A stretch of 44,121 bases of DNA from Microbacterium testaceum (GTDB lineage Bacteria; Actinomycetota; Actinomycetes; Actinomycetales; Microbacteriaceae). The notes under the pieces were generated by a model. That model worked only from the letters and a program-made list of their open reading frames with translations. It ran no database searches and had not been told where the DNA came from. The stretch spans positions 1-44,121 of the forward strand of contig NZ_LDRT01000033.1 of NCBI RefSeq assembly GCF_001476655.1, given 5' to 3'. The translations under genes were made by a program, and so were the position numbers. Shown here one piece after another: positions 30,150 to 39,230 of this stretch (within the stretch, counting starts at the first letter, position 1; each line of letters starts with the position of its first letter).

Positions 30150-30923
30150 TCAGGGCGTCGAAACGCGTCGGTCGGGCGCGCCGCCCGGGGTCCACTGCAG
30201 GTCCTCTGCCCCGTGACCGAGCGCGACGGCGTGTCCCCCGTGCAGCACCAGCACATCGGCATCCAGATCCGTCGGCGCATCGGCGTCGTTCGTGACGACC
30301 AGCGTGGCCATTCCCCGCTCATCCCGCCGGCGCACGATCGACGCGCGGGCGGCGGCGCGCACCTCGACGTCGAGGTTCGCGTAGAGGTCGTCCGCGACGA
30401 ACAACCGCGGTTCGAGCACGAACGCACGGGCGAGCGCGACCCGCTGTCGCATGCCGGCGCTGAGCTCGTAGGGATACTTCGGCGCCGTTCCGAGCGGCAG
30501 CTCCATCTCGTCGAGAAGGGTCGCGACCCGCACCGCGAGCGCGCGCGTGTTCACGCGGCGGTCACGACTCGTGATGGGCTCGGCGATCACGTCTTGCACG
30601 GTCAGACGCGAGGGCAGCGAGGCTCCGGCACCCTGCGGAAGATAGCCGGTGTGGAACGTCCACTCGCGATGCGCTCGACCCGGACGCCGCGCGGAGATCC
30701 CGTGGATGTACGCCTCTCCCCCGACCACGCTCAGCCCCTCATCGGGTCGACCCGCGAGCATCGATACGAGGGAGGTCTTCCCCGAGCCGGTCGCTCCTCT
30801 CACCACGAGCGTCTCGGCGAACGGCAGCGTCAGGGTGATGCCGTCGATCACGCGGACGCCGTTTCGGGCGAGCGAGAGATCGTCGGCGCGGATGGCGACG
30901 TCGGTGTCGATGGTCCGGGGCAT
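30150..30923 (-). CDS. ABC-type ATPase with altered catalytic residues
   Basis: This gene encodes 257 residues from the ATG at 30923 with GGAGG upstream. The nucleotide-binding parts are present: Walker A GATGSGKTS, the Q-loop GYLPQG, and the signature YELSAGMRQRVALARA. After the Walker B strand (RLFVAD), however, the catalytic glutamate is replaced by aspartate (DDLYANLD), and the H-loop histidine is replaced by asparagine (VVTNDAD). No permease gene is next to it. It may be a slow or regulatory ATPase, or power a permease encoded elsewhere. It follows dnaG by 88 bases on the same strand. Confidence 0.82.
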   Translation of the reverse strand: MPRTIDTDVAIRADDLSLARNGVRVIDGITLTLPFAETLVVRGATGSGKTSLVSMLAGRPDEGLSVVGGEAYIHGISARRPGRAHREWTFHTGYLPQGAGASLPSRLTVQDVIAEPITSRDRRVNTRALAVRVATLLDEMELPLGTAPKYPYELSAGMRQRVALARAFVLEPRLFVADDLYANLDVEVRAAARASIVRRRDERGMATLVVTNDADAPTDLDADVLVLHGGHAVALGHGAEDLQWTPGGAPDRRVSTP

Positions 30924-31011
30924 TCCCTCATCCTCCCCGAAGAGCCGCGCGGACGCATCGGGCTTCCCTCCCGACACGCCGGTGGGGTAGCGCGCGGTCG
31001 CGAGCGCGTCT

Positions 31012-32850
31012 CTACGAGGCGATGAGACGCTGGCGATCCGCCTCGAGGTCGCGCAGGCGGAGCCCGAGCCGACGCCCCTCGTCGGTGTCGGCCGGGACGC
31101 GCTGCACCTCGCGCAGCAGCTCGGCTTTCTGCCGCTCGAGTTCGCGGACGAGCAGGCGCCGGGAGAGATCGTTCGCCGCGACGACCGCTCCTTCTTCGGT
31201 ACGCGCGGGGAACTCGGCCGTGAGCAGCTCGGCTGCGAGGGAGCGGAACGGTTCGCGAACCGCCTCGACGGCCGTCACCGCCCACCCGGGCTGGGACAGA
31301 TCCGTGGATGCCAGAGTGCTCCGCACCGCTTCGAGGGCGGGGTGTCCGAACGGTGTCTGCAGCGCGCGCAGGAACAGCTCGGGTTCGATCCGATGCCCGT
31401 ACTGGAGGAACGCCATCATCGCGCCGCGCTCCAGAGCGACGTCGCGGGTGTTGGGCAGCGACGCCATGGTCACGGCCACCGCGACGGGTGCTGCGTCGGC
31501 TTCGCGCGCCGACTCGCGCTTCTCCGCGCGGTCGGCTCCGCGCGCGGCGCGCTCCACCGCAGCCTGGACCTCGGGCATGTCGAGACCGAGCCGCCGGGCG
31601 AGCACCCGGACGTACCCGGGGCGCAGAGCGGGGTCGCGGATGTCGGCGACGATCGGGGCCGCGGCCCGGAGCGCCCCGGCGCGCCCCTCGACGCTGCCGA
31701 GGTCGAAGTCCTTCAGGCGCTGGTCGATGACGAACTCGAACATCGGCGCCTTGTTGTCCATGAGCGCCCGCACGGCGCCGTCACCGCGCTGCAGACGCAG
31801 ATCGCACGGGTCGAGGCCTTCGGGGGCGATGGCGACGTACGTCTGGGCGGCGAAGCGTTTCTCGTCGGCGAAGGCGCGCAGCGCCGCCTTCTGGCCCGCG
31901 GCATCGGGATCGAAGGTGAAGACGACCTCGCCCGAGGAGCTGTCGTCGCCCATGACACGGCGGAGGACGGTGATGTGGTCGCTGCCGAACGCGGTTCCGC
32001 ACGAGGCGATCGCGGTGGTCACGCCGGCGAGGTGGCAGGCCATGACGTCGGTGTAGCCCTCGACCACCACGACCCGGTGCGAGCGCGAGATGTCGCGTTT
32101 GGCGAGGTCGAGGCCGTACAGCACCTGCGCCTTCTTGTAAATGGGCGTCTCGGGGGTGTTGAGGTACTTCGGGCCCTGGTCGTCGTCGAAGAGCTTGCGG
32201 GCCCCGAACCCGATGACCTGACCGGTGACGTCGCGGATGGGCCAGACGAGACGGCCGCGGAAGCGGTCGTACACCCCGCGTTGCCCCTGCGACACGAGTC
32301 CCGCCTGCAGCAGCTCGTCGCGCGTGAACTTGTGCGCGAGCAGGTGATCCATGAGGTGCGACCAGCCCTTGGGGGCGTAGCCCACTCCGAAGTGCGCCGC
32401 CGCTCCCGCGTCGAACCCGCGGTCGCCGAGAAACCGTCGGCCCGTCTCCGCCTCGGGCGTCATGAGCTGCGCGCGGAAGTACTCGGCGGCCGCCGCGTTG
32501 GCGGCGTACAGGCGCGAGCGCCCGGTGGTCTCCGGCGCGGGGCCGCCGTCTTCGTAGTGGAGGGTGTAGCCGACGCGCGCGGCCATCCGCTCGACGGCCT
32601 CGGTGAACGACACATGGTCCATCGCCCGGAGGAACGAGTAGACGTCGCCCGATTCGCCGCACCCGAAGCAGTGGTAGTACCCGACCTGCGGCCGGACGTG
32701 GAAGCTGGGGCTGCGTTCGTCGTGGAACGGGCAGAGCCCCTTCATCGAGCCCACACCCGCCGACTTCAGGGCGACGCGCTCACCGACGACGTCGGCGATG
32801 TTGACCCGCGCTTTGACCTCGTCGATGTCGGACTGGCGGATGCGGGCCAT
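31012..32850 (-). CDS. dnaG: DNA primase
   Basis: This gene encodes 612 residues and is complete. The CHC2 zinc ribbon is CPFHDERSPSFHV, then YYHCFGCGESGD (residues 40-70). The RNA polymerase domain follows with FGARKLFDDDQGPKYLNT, and the Toprim motifs VVVEGYTDVMACHLAG and FDPDAAGQKAA carry the metal-binding acidic residues. The C-terminal helicase-binding region (from about residue 440) is the expected length. It synthesises RNA primers for the chromosome fork. Its stop and start leave it one base overlapped with dgt, the usual actinobacterial pair. Confidence 0.97.
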   Translation of the reverse strand: MARIRQSDIDEVKARVNIADVVGERVALKSAGVGSMKGLCPFHDERSPSFHVRPQVGYYHCFGCGESGDVYSFLRAMDHVSFTEAVERMAARVGYTLHYEDGGPAPETTGRSRLYAANAAAAEYFRAQLMTPEAETGRRFLGDRGFDAGAAAHFGVGYAPKGWSHLMDHLLAHKFTRDELLQAGLVSQGQRGVYDRFRGRLVWPIRDVTGQVIGFGARKLFDDDQGPKYLNTPETPIYKKAQVLYGLDLAKRDISRSHRVVVVEGYTDVMACHLAGVTTAIASCGTAFGSDHITVLRRVMGDDSSSGEVVFTFDPDAAGQKAALRAFADEKRFAAQTYVAIAPEGLDPCDLRLQRGDGAVRALMDNKAPMFEFVIDQRLKDFDLGSVEGRAGALRAAAPIVADIRDPALRPGYVRVLARRLGLDMPEVQAAVERAARGADRAEKRESAREADAAPVAVAVTMASLPNTRDVALERGAMMAFLQYGHRIEPELFLRALQTPFGHPALEAVRSTLASTDLSQPGWAVTAVEAVREPFRSLAAELLTAEFPARTEEGAVVAANDLSRRLLVRELERQKAELLREVQRVPADTDEGRRLGLRLRDLEADRQRLIAS

Positions 32851-34172
32851 CAGGCATCCGCCCCGCGGGGCGCACGGGATCCGGGCGCCCAGACGCCGAG
32901 CTCGGCGGCATCCACTTCTCCCACGAGGCGGTTGTGCCAGGCGATCGCGAGTTGGTCGGTCAGGCTCGCGACCTGATCCACGATGACGCGGCGGCGGGCG
33001 GTGTCGTCGGCAGCGGCGGCGAAATCAGGAGCGTGCAACGCGTCGAGGGCACCCGGGTTCTCCCAGAGGGCGGATGCCAAGCGCTTGAGGACGTGCCGCT
33101 GCTCCCGGTACAGCACCTTGCGGCCGTCGATCGAGACCACGGTCGCACCGATGATGCCCTTCAGCACCGCCATCTCGGTCTCGACCTCGACGGGCACGAT
33201 GACCCGCGCACGGTAGCGGGTGAGCTCGTCGGCCGGGTACGCCTCGCGGGTGGCCGCGGTCGCGGCGCGGGCGAAGCGTCCGATGAGATCGGAGGTGAGG
33301 TTCTTGAGCCGGGCGAGAGCGGGGCGCGTGCCGTCGAACGAGTGGATCCACTCCGGCATCGCCATGAGCCGGTCGAGCCCCTGTGCGAGGTCATCGCGGA
33401 CGAAGTCGTAGCCCACCCAGCGTTGGATCGCGTCCAGCAGACCCTCGCGCCCGACCCGGGATGCCAGCCGGGCGGGGTCGACGTAACGGTTGACCACCGC
33501 GTCCTCGAAGTCGTGCACGGAGTAGGCGATGTCGTCGGAGAGGTCCATGACCTCGGCCTCGATGCAGCGCTGCCGCGCGGGTGCTCCCCCGCGCATCCAG
33601 TGGAACACCGGCTCGTCGTCGGGGTACACGCCGAACTTGAGGCGCCCGCCCGGGTCGGGGACGGGCTCGTCGACCGTCCACGGGTACTTGCAGGTGGCGT
33701 CGAGGCTGGCGCGCGTGAGATTGAGTCCGAATGGTTCGCCGTCGGCACCGAACACCTTGGGCTCGAGGCGCGTGAGGATGCGCAGGGTCTGCGCGTTGCC
33801 CTCGAAGCCGCCGATGTCCGCTGCCCAGTCGTTCAGCGCCCGCTCGCCGTTGTGGCCGAAGGGCGGGTGTCCGAGGTCGTGGCTCAGGCACGCCGTATCG
33901 ACGACATCGGGTGAGAGCTGCAGGGCCGTCGCGAGCTCGCGTCCGACCTGGGCGACCTCGAGCGAGTGCGTGAGGCGGTTGCGCGCGAAGTCGGCGGGGC
34001 TCGCCGGGCTCAGCACCTGCGTCTTCGCGGCGAGACGGCGCAGGGCGGCGGAGTGCAGCACGCGAGCGCGGTCGCGGGCGAAATCGTCGCGCTGCGAACG
34101 GTGCTTCTCTTCGTGGAACCGGGCGGCATCGGCATCCGCGTACCCGAGCGGGCGGGCGGACGCCACCGTCAC
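32850..34172 (-). CDS. dgt: dGTP triphosphohydrolase family protein
   Basis: This gene encodes 440 residues from the GTG at 34172, two bases after the dusB stop; a GTG six bases later and a start further upstream (34229) inside dusB are alternatives. The HD-domain metal site is RLTHSLEVAQ and CLSHDLGHPPFGHNGE, with further ligands in DDIAYSVHDFEDA. ALRRLAAKTQV is the conserved start of the Dgt family. It hydrolyses dNTPs, typically dGTP, to deoxynucleoside and triphosphate. It lies in the dusB-dgt-dnaG run that is conserved in Microbacteriaceae as far as I recall. Confidence 0.93.
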   Translation of the reverse strand: MTVASARPLGYADADAARFHEEKHRSQRDDFARDRARVLHSAALRRLAAKTQVLSPASPADFARNRLTHSLEVAQVGRELATALQLSPDVVDTACLSHDLGHPPFGHNGERALNDWAADIGGFEGNAQTLRILTRLEPKVFGADGEPFGLNLTRASLDATCKYPWTVDEPVPDPGGRLKFGVYPDDEPVFHWMRGGAPARQRCIEAEVMDLSDDIAYSVHDFEDAVVNRYVDPARLASRVGREGLLDAIQRWVGYDFVRDDLAQGLDRLMAMPEWIHSFDGTRPALARLKNLTSDLIGRFARAATAATREAYPADELTRYRARVIVPVEVETEMAVLKGIIGATVVSIDGRKVLYREQRHVLKRLASALWENPGALDALHAPDFAAAADDTARRRVIVDQVASLTDQLAIAWHNRLVGEVDAAELGVWAPGSRAPRGADA

Positions 34173-34173
34173 C

Positions 34174-35340
34174 TCAGCCGCCACTGTGGTGCAACTCCGC
34201 TTCGGCGAGCTCTCGACCGGCGGCGTCACCGATCTCGTGCGAGTCGAGCCACCGGTCCGGCAGCGCCGGGCGCTTCGGCGTGCCGGCGCGCCCGCGCTGA
34301 CCCTCGGCGGCGGCTCCCGGGTAGGGCGCGTCGAGCTCCATCGTGGCGAGCAGCTCGTCGATCTCGTCGAGGGTCGACGCCGTGGCGAGGCTCGCGCGCA
34401 GCTCTCCGCCGACCGGGTACCCCTTGAAGTACCAGGCTACGTGCTTGCGGATGTCTCGGCATCCGCGGCCCTCGTCTTCGAAGAACTCGACGAGGAGTTC
34501 GGCATGGCGGCGGAAGGCGTTCGCGACGAAGCCCAGGGTGGCGTCGACGGGCTCGCCGTGGGCGGCTCCGGGCTCGCCGAGTGCGCGGGCGAGGTCGCCG
34601 AAGAGCCAGGGGCGTCCGAGGCAGCCGCGGCCCACCACGACACCGTCGCAGCCGGTCTCGGCCATCATGCGCGCGGCGTCGTCGGCCGACCAGATGTCGC
34701 CGTTGCCGAGGACGGGAACGCTCGTGACGGTCTCTTTGAGCTTCGTGATCGCCGACCAGTCGGCGTGGCCGGAGTAGAACTCGCTCGCGGTGCGCGCATG
34801 CAGGGCGATGGATGCCACGCCGGCCCCCTCGGCGATCCGACCGGCCTCGAGGTAGGTGAGGTGATCGGCGTCGATGCCCTTTCTCATCTTGATCGTGAGG
34901 GGCTTCTCGCCCGCGGCGCGGACGGCGCGCTCGACGATCTCGCGGAACAGGGTGGTCTTCCAGGGCAGCGCGGCTCCGCCGCCGCGGCGGGTGACCTTGG
35001 GGACGGGGCAGCCGAAGTTGAGGTCGATGTGGTCGGCGTGGTCTTCGTCGACGATGATGCGCACGGCCGCCTCGACCGTCGCCGGGTCGACACCGTACAG
35101 CTGGATCGAGCGCGGAGTCTCGGACTCGTGGTGGCGGATGAGCCGCATGGTCGTGTCGTTGCGCTCGACGAGGGCGCGCGTCGTGATCATCTCGCTCACA
35201 TAGAGCCCGGCACCGTATTCGCGACACAGGCGACGGAACGCCGTGTTCGTGATGCCGGCCATCGGAGCGAGGACGACGGGAGCGTCGAGCTCGATGTTGC
35301 CGATGCGGAGCGTCCGCGCCGGAGCCAATGCCGTGTTCAC
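34174..35340 (-). CDS. dusB: tRNA-dihydrouridine synthase
   Basis: This gene encodes 388 residues from a GTG at 35340. The FMN barrel is clear: VLAPMAGITNTAFRRLC near the start, the catalytic cysteine in DLNFGCPVPKVTRRGGGAAL, KMRKGIDADH, and PVLGNGDIWSADDAARMMA with GCDGVVVGRGCLGRPW for phosphate binding. The C-terminal helical domain includes VAWYFKGYP. It reduces uridines in the tRNA D-loop. A GAACTC-type leader is absent, and its start is 82 bases from the DsbA-like stop with a terminator between. Confidence 0.94.
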   Translation of the reverse strand: MNTALAPARTLRIGNIELDAPVVLAPMAGITNTAFRRLCREYGAGLYVSEMITTRALVERNDTTMRLIRHHESETPRSIQLYGVDPATVEAAVRIIVDEDHADHIDLNFGCPVPKVTRRGGGAALPWKTTLFREIVERAVRAAGEKPLTIKMRKGIDADHLTYLEAGRIAEGAGVASIALHARTASEFYSGHADWSAITKLKETVTSVPVLGNGDIWSADDAARMMAETGCDGVVVGRGCLGRPWLFGDLARALGEPGAAHGEPVDATLGFVANAFRRHAELLVEFFEDEGRGCRDIRKHVAWYFKGYPVGGELRASLATASTLDEIDELLATMELDAPYPGAAAEGQRGRAGTPKRPALPDRWLDSHEIGDAAGRELAEAELHHSGG

Positions 35341-35366
35341 TGTCTCATTCTCCCAGACGTCGTGCG

Positions 35367-35411
35367 ACAGCGGTGCCCGCGCCGACGTGAGCCGGGAGCG
35401 GACACCGCTGT
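35367..35411 (-). terminator. Nine-base-pair hairpin downstream of the DsbA-like gene
   Basis: ACAGCGGTG (35367-35375) pairs perfectly with CACCGCTGT (35403-35411) across a GC-rich loop between two genes of the same strand. There is no T-run, so efficiency is uncertain. Confidence 0.5.
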
Positions 35412-35421
35412 GGAGGGGAAG

Positions 35422-36105
35422 TCAGACGTCGGCGGTCGCGGATGCCTCGCGGCGCTCGCCCCACACCTGGCGGGCGATCTGCGAGAACGCCTCGACCGGC
35501 TGCGCCCCGCTCACGCCGTATTTGCCGTCGATGACGAAGAACGGCACGCCGGTGATCCCGAACTGCTGCGCCTGCTCCTGGTCGGCACGGACGGCGGCCC
35601 GGTAGCGCTGCGACGCGAGCGCCTCGCGGGCGGCATCCTCGTCGAGACCCACTTCGACGGCCAGGGCGACGAGGTCGTCGTCGCGACCCACGTGCTTGCC
35701 CTCGAGGAAGTACGCCGACATGAGCACCTCGGCCAGCTCGAGCTGCTTGCCGTTCTCTTTCGCGAAGTGCAGGAGCTCGTGCGCCTTCACGGTGTTGGTG
35801 TGCTGGAGGATGTCGAAGCGGTACGCGAGACCGGCGTCGGCGGCGACACCGGTCACCCGGTCGAGCATCTCGCGCGCCTGCGCGGGCGAGATGCCCTTGT
35901 GCTGCGAGAGGTAGTCGACCTCTCCCCCGTCGAAGTCTTCGGGGGTGTCGGGCGAGAGCTCGAACGAGTGGTACTCGATCTCGACGACCGGGGCGTCGTC
36001 GTCATCGGCCGTCGCGGCGAGGCCGTTCTCGAGGTTTCGCTTGCCGATGTAGCACCAGGGGCAGGCGATGTCGCTCCACACGTCGATCTTGATGGCATCC
36101 GTCAT
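35422..36105 (-). CDS. DsbA-family (FrnE-like) oxidoreductase
   Basis: This gene encodes 227 residues. The thioredoxin fold starts KIDVWSDIACPWCYIGKR, with CPWC at residues 15-18. The helical insertion (residues 60-150, with HTNTVKAHELLHFAKENG) and the cis-proline loop GITGVPFFVIDGKYGVSGAQP complete it. There is no signal peptide, so it is cytosolic, as in FrnE-type disulphide isomerases. It may handle protein thiols under oxidative stress; the substrate is unknown. It begins at the ATG at 36105 and is followed by a hairpin. Confidence 0.92.
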   Translation of the reverse strand: MTDAIKIDVWSDIACPWCYIGKRNLENGLAATADDDDAPVVEIEYHSFELSPDTPEDFDGGEVDYLSQHKGISPAQAREMLDRVTGVAADAGLAYRFDILQHTNTVKAHELLHFAKENGKQLELAEVLMSAYFLEGKHVGRDDDLVALAVEVGLDEDAAREALASQRYRAAVRADQEQAQQFGITGVPFFVIDGKYGVSGAQPVEAFSQIARQVWGERREASATADV

Positions 36106-36151
36106 ACCGCGTAGAACCCTTCAGACGAGCGATCTATTCCGATCGCGGCAT

Positions 36152-36958
36152 TCATTTCCCGGTGGGGGTGTCGATCGCCCCGCCGAAGCGCCGATCGCGC
36201 GAGAGGTAGAGCCCGATCGCGTCCCACAGGTGCGTGCGGCGGAAGTCGGGCCACAGCGTGTCGAGGAAGACCATCTCGGCGTACGCCGACTCCCACAGGA
36301 GGAAGTTCGAGGTGCGCTGCTCGCCGCTCGAGCGCACGAACAGATCGACGTCGGGCATGTCGGGCTGGTAGAGGTGCTTGCGGATGAGCTTCTCGGTCAC
36401 GGCCGAGGGCTTGAGCTTCCCGGCGGCGATGTCGTCGCCGATCCGGCGCATGGCATCCACGATCTCCACACGTCCGCCGTAGTTGACGCACATCGTCAGT
36501 GTGAGGGTCGAGTTGCCCTCGGTGAGACGCTCGGCGTGCTGCAGCTCTTTGATGACCGAGCCCCACAGGCGCGGTTTACGGCCCGACCAGCGAATACGGA
36601 CGTCCCACTCGTTCAGCTGGTCGCGGCGGCGGTGCAGGACCTCGCGGTTGAAGCCCATGAGGAAGCGCACCTCGTCGGGCGAGCGCGACCAGTTCTCGGT
36701 CGAGAAGGCGTACACCGACAGGTGCTTCACCCCGGCCTGGATGGCTCCGGCGACGACGTCGAGCAGGGCCGCCTCGCCGGCACGGTGACCCTCGACGCGC
36801 GTGAGCCCCTGGCGGTTGGCCCAGCGGCCGTTGCCGTCCATGACGATCGCGACGTGCTCCGGCACCGCTCCCTTCGGGTACGCGGGCGGGTACTCCCCCG
36901 TCCAGTCGAGGGGGCGGTACGGCACGGCGTCGCGGTGCGTGAACGGCTTCGGTGTCAT
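36152..36958 (-). CDS. uppS: Isoprenyl transferase (undecaprenyl diphosphate synthase family)
   Basis: This gene encodes 268 residues from the ATG at 36958. [18 protein letters not shown] has the catalytic Asp. [29 protein letters not shown], and the C-terminal [20 protein letters not shown] with SAYAE complete the family motifs. It condenses isopentenyl units to a long cis-prenyl carrier for cell wall synthesis at the membrane. Actinobacteria often have two such enzymes, so it may be the short- or the long-chain one. It overlaps recO by four bases. Confidence 0.94.
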   Translation of the reverse strand: MTPKPFTHRDAVPYRPLDWTGEYPPAYPKGAVPEHVAIVMDGNGRWANRQGLTRVEGHRAGEAALLDVVAGAIQAGVKHLSVYAFSTENWSRSPDEVRFLMGFNREVLHRRRDQLNEWDVRIRWSGRKPRLWGSVIKELQHAERLTEGNSTLTLTMCVNYGGRVEIVDAMRRIGDDIAAGKLKPSAVTEKLIRKHLYQPDMPDVDLFVRSSGEQRTSNFLLWESAYAEMVFLDTLWPDFRRTHLWDAIGLYLSRDRRFGGAIDTPTGK

Positions 36959-37683
36959 CGATGCGACTCCAGGTGCGAGAGGGAACGGATGCCACGCTCC
37001 AGATGGAACTGCGCGTACGCGGCCACGAGGCCCGAGGCCGCCGAGATCGTGCGGCCCGGGGCGGCGTCGATGGTCTCCCACTCCCCCGCCATGAGCGCGC
37101 GGAGCATGTCGACCGTGTCGCGCGCGACGCGGGGCGAGCCCGCGGGGGCGCACGTCGAGCAGACGACACCGCCGAGCTGGGCGAGGAAGTACGGGTGGTC
37201 GCCGATCGTGCCGCAGCGCGCGCACTCCGTCAGCCCCGGCGCCCAGCCCGACAGGGCCATGGCGCGCAGCAGATACGAGTCGAGCACGCTGCGCTCGGCG
37301 TGGTCACCGCGAGCGAGCGAACGCAGGCCGCCGACCAGGAGCAGGTACTGCTGGGGCGTCGCCTCGGCCTCGTTGAGGCGGTCGGCGGTCTCGACCATGG
37401 CGCTGGCGGTCGTGTAGCGGTCGTAGTTCACGACGATGTCGGCGCCGTACGAGCCGAGCGACTCGGCCTGCTGCACGATGTCGAGGTTGCGCCCCTTGAA
37501 CAGCTGCACATCGGCGACCATGAACGGCTCGAGCCGCGAGCCGAACTTCGACGACGTGCGGCGCACGCCCTTCGCGACCGCGCGGATCTTGCCGTTGCGG
37601 CGGCTGAGGAGGGTGAGGATGCGGTCCGCCTCCCCGAGCTTGTGGGTACGCAGGACCACGACCTCGTCGCGGTAGGTGGGCAC
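36955..37683 (-). CDS. recO: DNA repair protein RecO
   Basis: This gene encodes 242 residues from a GTG at 37683. The N-terminal OB fold ([20 protein letters not shown], then [20 protein letters not shown]) is followed by a helical part and a zinc ribbon, CARCG with CSTCAP about 20 residues later. RecO loads RecA onto SSB-coated DNA and anneals strands in the RecFOR pathway. Its ATGA overlap with uppS fits the recO-uppS operon of actinobacteria. Length is normal. Confidence 0.95.
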   Translation of the reverse strand: MPTYRDEVVVLRTHKLGEADRILTLLSRRNGKIRAVAKGVRRTSSKFGSRLEPFMVADVQLFKGRNLDIVQQAESLGSYGADIVVNYDRYTTASAMVETADRLNEAEATPQQYLLLVGGLRSLARGDHAERSVLDSYLLRAMALSGWAPGLTECARCGTIGDHPYFLAQLGGVVCSTCAPAGSPRVARDTVDMLRALMAGEWETIDAAPGRTISAASGLVAAYAQFHLERGIRSLSHLESHR

Positions 37684-37730
37684 AGTCCATTATCGGGCCC
37701 GGATGCCGTGAGTCGGCGGTGCGCCGCGCC

Positions 37731-38120
37731 TCAGGACGAGGGCGTCAGGGAGACGAGAACGCTGCTCGCCTCGCCCGGGACGTCGACGGACACGGTCGCG
37801 AGAAAGGCGCCGGTTGTCGGCAGTGGCATCCGTTCGACCTCTCCGGACAGGAAGCTGCCGAAGGCGACGACACCGTCGCGAAGCGTGAGCGTCGTGCCGA
37901 GAACTGTCGTGAAGCCGTCGAGGGCGGCCGCCTCGGTGCAGACGCGAACCGTGACCGGACCCGCGAGATCATCGCGCGTGGCCACCAGGATCGCGGTCGT
38001 CGTGGCGACCGCGGGTTCTTCGCCGGTCCCCCACTCCGGAAAATCGGGAGCGCTCGGCGAGAAGACCGCGACCTGCGCGTTGAGCGGGGTCACGCGGAGC
38101 TCTCGGTCCATGTCAGTCAT
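37731..38120 (-). CDS. Hypothetical protein at the edge of the toxin locus
   Basis: This gene encodes 129 residues from the ATG at 38120; an internal ATG nine bases later is equally possible. The protein is beta-rich and compact, with ELRVTPLNAQVAVFSPSAP, VTVRVCTEAAALDGF and GAFLATVSVDVPG. No family is recognised. It overlaps the CPCC gene by eight bases and would be co-translated with it, so it may belong to the displaced immunity genes of the Rhs locus rather than to the recO side. Confidence 0.5.
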   Translation of the reverse strand: MTDMDRELRVTPLNAQVAVFSPSAPDFPEWGTGEEPAVATTTAILVATRDDLAGPVTVRVCTEAAALDGFTTVLGTTLTLRDGVVAFGSFLSGEVERMPLPTTGAFLATVSVDVPGEASSVLVSLTPSS

Positions 38121-38481
38121 TGTGTTCCGCCGGCGCGTCGGTGAGGAAAGCGACGGTGTCGTCGAGGCCCATCGCGCGTCCGACGGTGAGGAGGCGGCCC
38201 CGCTGCGCGACGTTGAGAGGAGCGTTCGCGTCGAGGAGTCTGTCGCAGAGCACGTCGAGCGCGATCCCGGGCTCGACGTGGTCGGCCAGAGTCGTCACAT
38301 CGTGCAACACCGCCGGATCCAGGATGCAGCCGAGGCCGCCGCAGAGCGAGGCTTGATACCCCCACTCGACGCCGCAGCACGGACAGTACTCGTAGGTCAG
38401 GCAGGATCGATCGAGCCCCCACGGAGGTTCTTCTGAGAAGTACCCGCAGACGCGACACAGGTGCGCGTGAGAATGGGGCAT
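38113..38481 (-). CDS. CPCC zinc-ribbon protein, displaced immunity-like copy
   Basis: This gene encodes 122 residues from the ATG at 38481 with AGAGG upstream; a GTG six bases earlier is possible. The first 50 residues have CRVCGYFSEEPPWG and TYEYCPCCGVEWGYQ, a four-cysteine zinc ribbon of the cysteine-rich CPCC type often found beside polymorphic toxins. The N-terminal part is closely related to the CPCC gene at 40254, down to the DNA (109 colinear bases). The C-terminal half differs, so the two may neutralise different toxins. It lacks a toxin gene directly upstream and looks like an orphan. Confidence 0.75.
   Translation of the reverse strand: MPHSHAHLCRVCGYFSEEPPWGLDRSCLTYEYCPCCGVEWGYQASLCGGLGCILDPAVLHDVTTLADHVEPGIALDVLCDRLLDANAPLNVAQRGRLLTVGRAMGLDDTVAFLTDAPAEHND
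38352..38460. repeat. 109-bp diverged direct repeat, copy 1
   Basis: This segment of the orphan CPCC gene aligns without gaps to 40409-40517 of the toxin-linked CPCC gene. By hand count about 24 of 109 bases differ. Both copies lie in the same orientation and flank the whole array of displaced cassettes. Confidence 0.75.
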
Positions 38482-38655
38482 CCGCACACCTCTCGAGCGG
38501 GGACAATCTTGAGCGCGTCTCGATGGAACCGGCTTACGGTCAACGAGTTCGCGAAAGTGATGCGGCCAGGCTGGATGGATCTCACCGGGGCGTTCCTTCC
38601 CGTCAGGGACCCCCGATTGCCAGATCGCCGCCCGGCATGGGCGCTCATGTCCGAC

Positions 38656-39180
38656 TCACAATGTTCCGAAGACGTCGACGGATTTCGGTTGGTTACGCAC
38701 GAGAAGATCATCGAATGTCGGTAGCCACCGTTCCAGACCGGCGTGGGCTCGGACAGCGTTCTCCAAGACCAACGGCGAGTTGAACGTCCTGCGGGGGAAG
38801 ACGTCTGACTCCTCTGGGGTGGCCTCGCGCATCTTGGTTCCCCGGAAGTTCAGGATCTTCATGCCTCCGGCGCGCGGATCTCCCATCCTGTACGCGGGGG
38901 CGAATCGTTCCGGCTGCGAGTCGGAATGCCCGATCAGTTCCCACATGCCCGGGCGGAACCTCGCGTCGAACACGATCGCGCCGAAAAGGGGACGCGAGGC
39001 GAGTGCGTGCGTCGGGCTCGCGCGCGTTTCGGATGCTGTCCTGGATTCGTCGAAGACAACAACGAACCACGCATGCAGGTACTCGCAGATGACATGCCCC
39101 ACGTACACCTGACGATCGTCGATGGCTATCGTGAAGATGTCACCCTCGCGAACGGCGTACACAGGGCTACTCTTCGCCAA
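38656..39180 (-). CDS. Imm26-like immunity protein
   Basis: This gene encodes 174 residues from a TTG at 39180, chosen because AGGAG lies eight bases before it. The start REGDIFTIAIDDRQVYVGHVI and HAWFVVVFDE match the beta-rich opening of Imm26 proteins (GDhFxIPLxDG, then hhhhF). The C-terminal part contains LNFRGTKMREATPEES and LERWLPTFDDLL. Imm26 proteins protect against polymorphic toxins secreted by contact-dependent or type VII systems. There is no cognate toxin next to it, so it is probably a retained orphan. The family match is by eye. Confidence 0.65.
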   Translation of the reverse strand: MAKSSPVYAVREGDIFTIAIDDRQVYVGHVICEYLHAWFVVVFDESRTASETRASPTHALASRPLFGAIVFDARFRPGMWELIGHSDSQPERFAPAYRMGDPRAGGMKILNFRGTKMREATPEESDVFPRRTFNSPLVLENAVRAHAGLERWLPTFDDLLVRNQPKSVDVFGTL

Positions 39181-39230
39181 CTCAGACTCCTGATGCTCTC
39201 ACGTCTTCGATGAAACATCCGAGCGGCCGA

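Noticed and set aside
33529..36114. Long rightward frame across dgt, dusB and the DsbA-like gene
   Set aside because: It is antisense to three well supported genes.
36952..38436. Long rightward frame across recO and its neighbours
   Set aside because: It is the shadow of recO and the genes beside it.
38461..38724. Rightward frame of 87 residues between the CPCC and Imm26-like genes
   Set aside because: No ribosome site or recognisable motif is seen, and it runs into the Imm26-like gene on the other strand. I see nothing convincing in 38482-38655.
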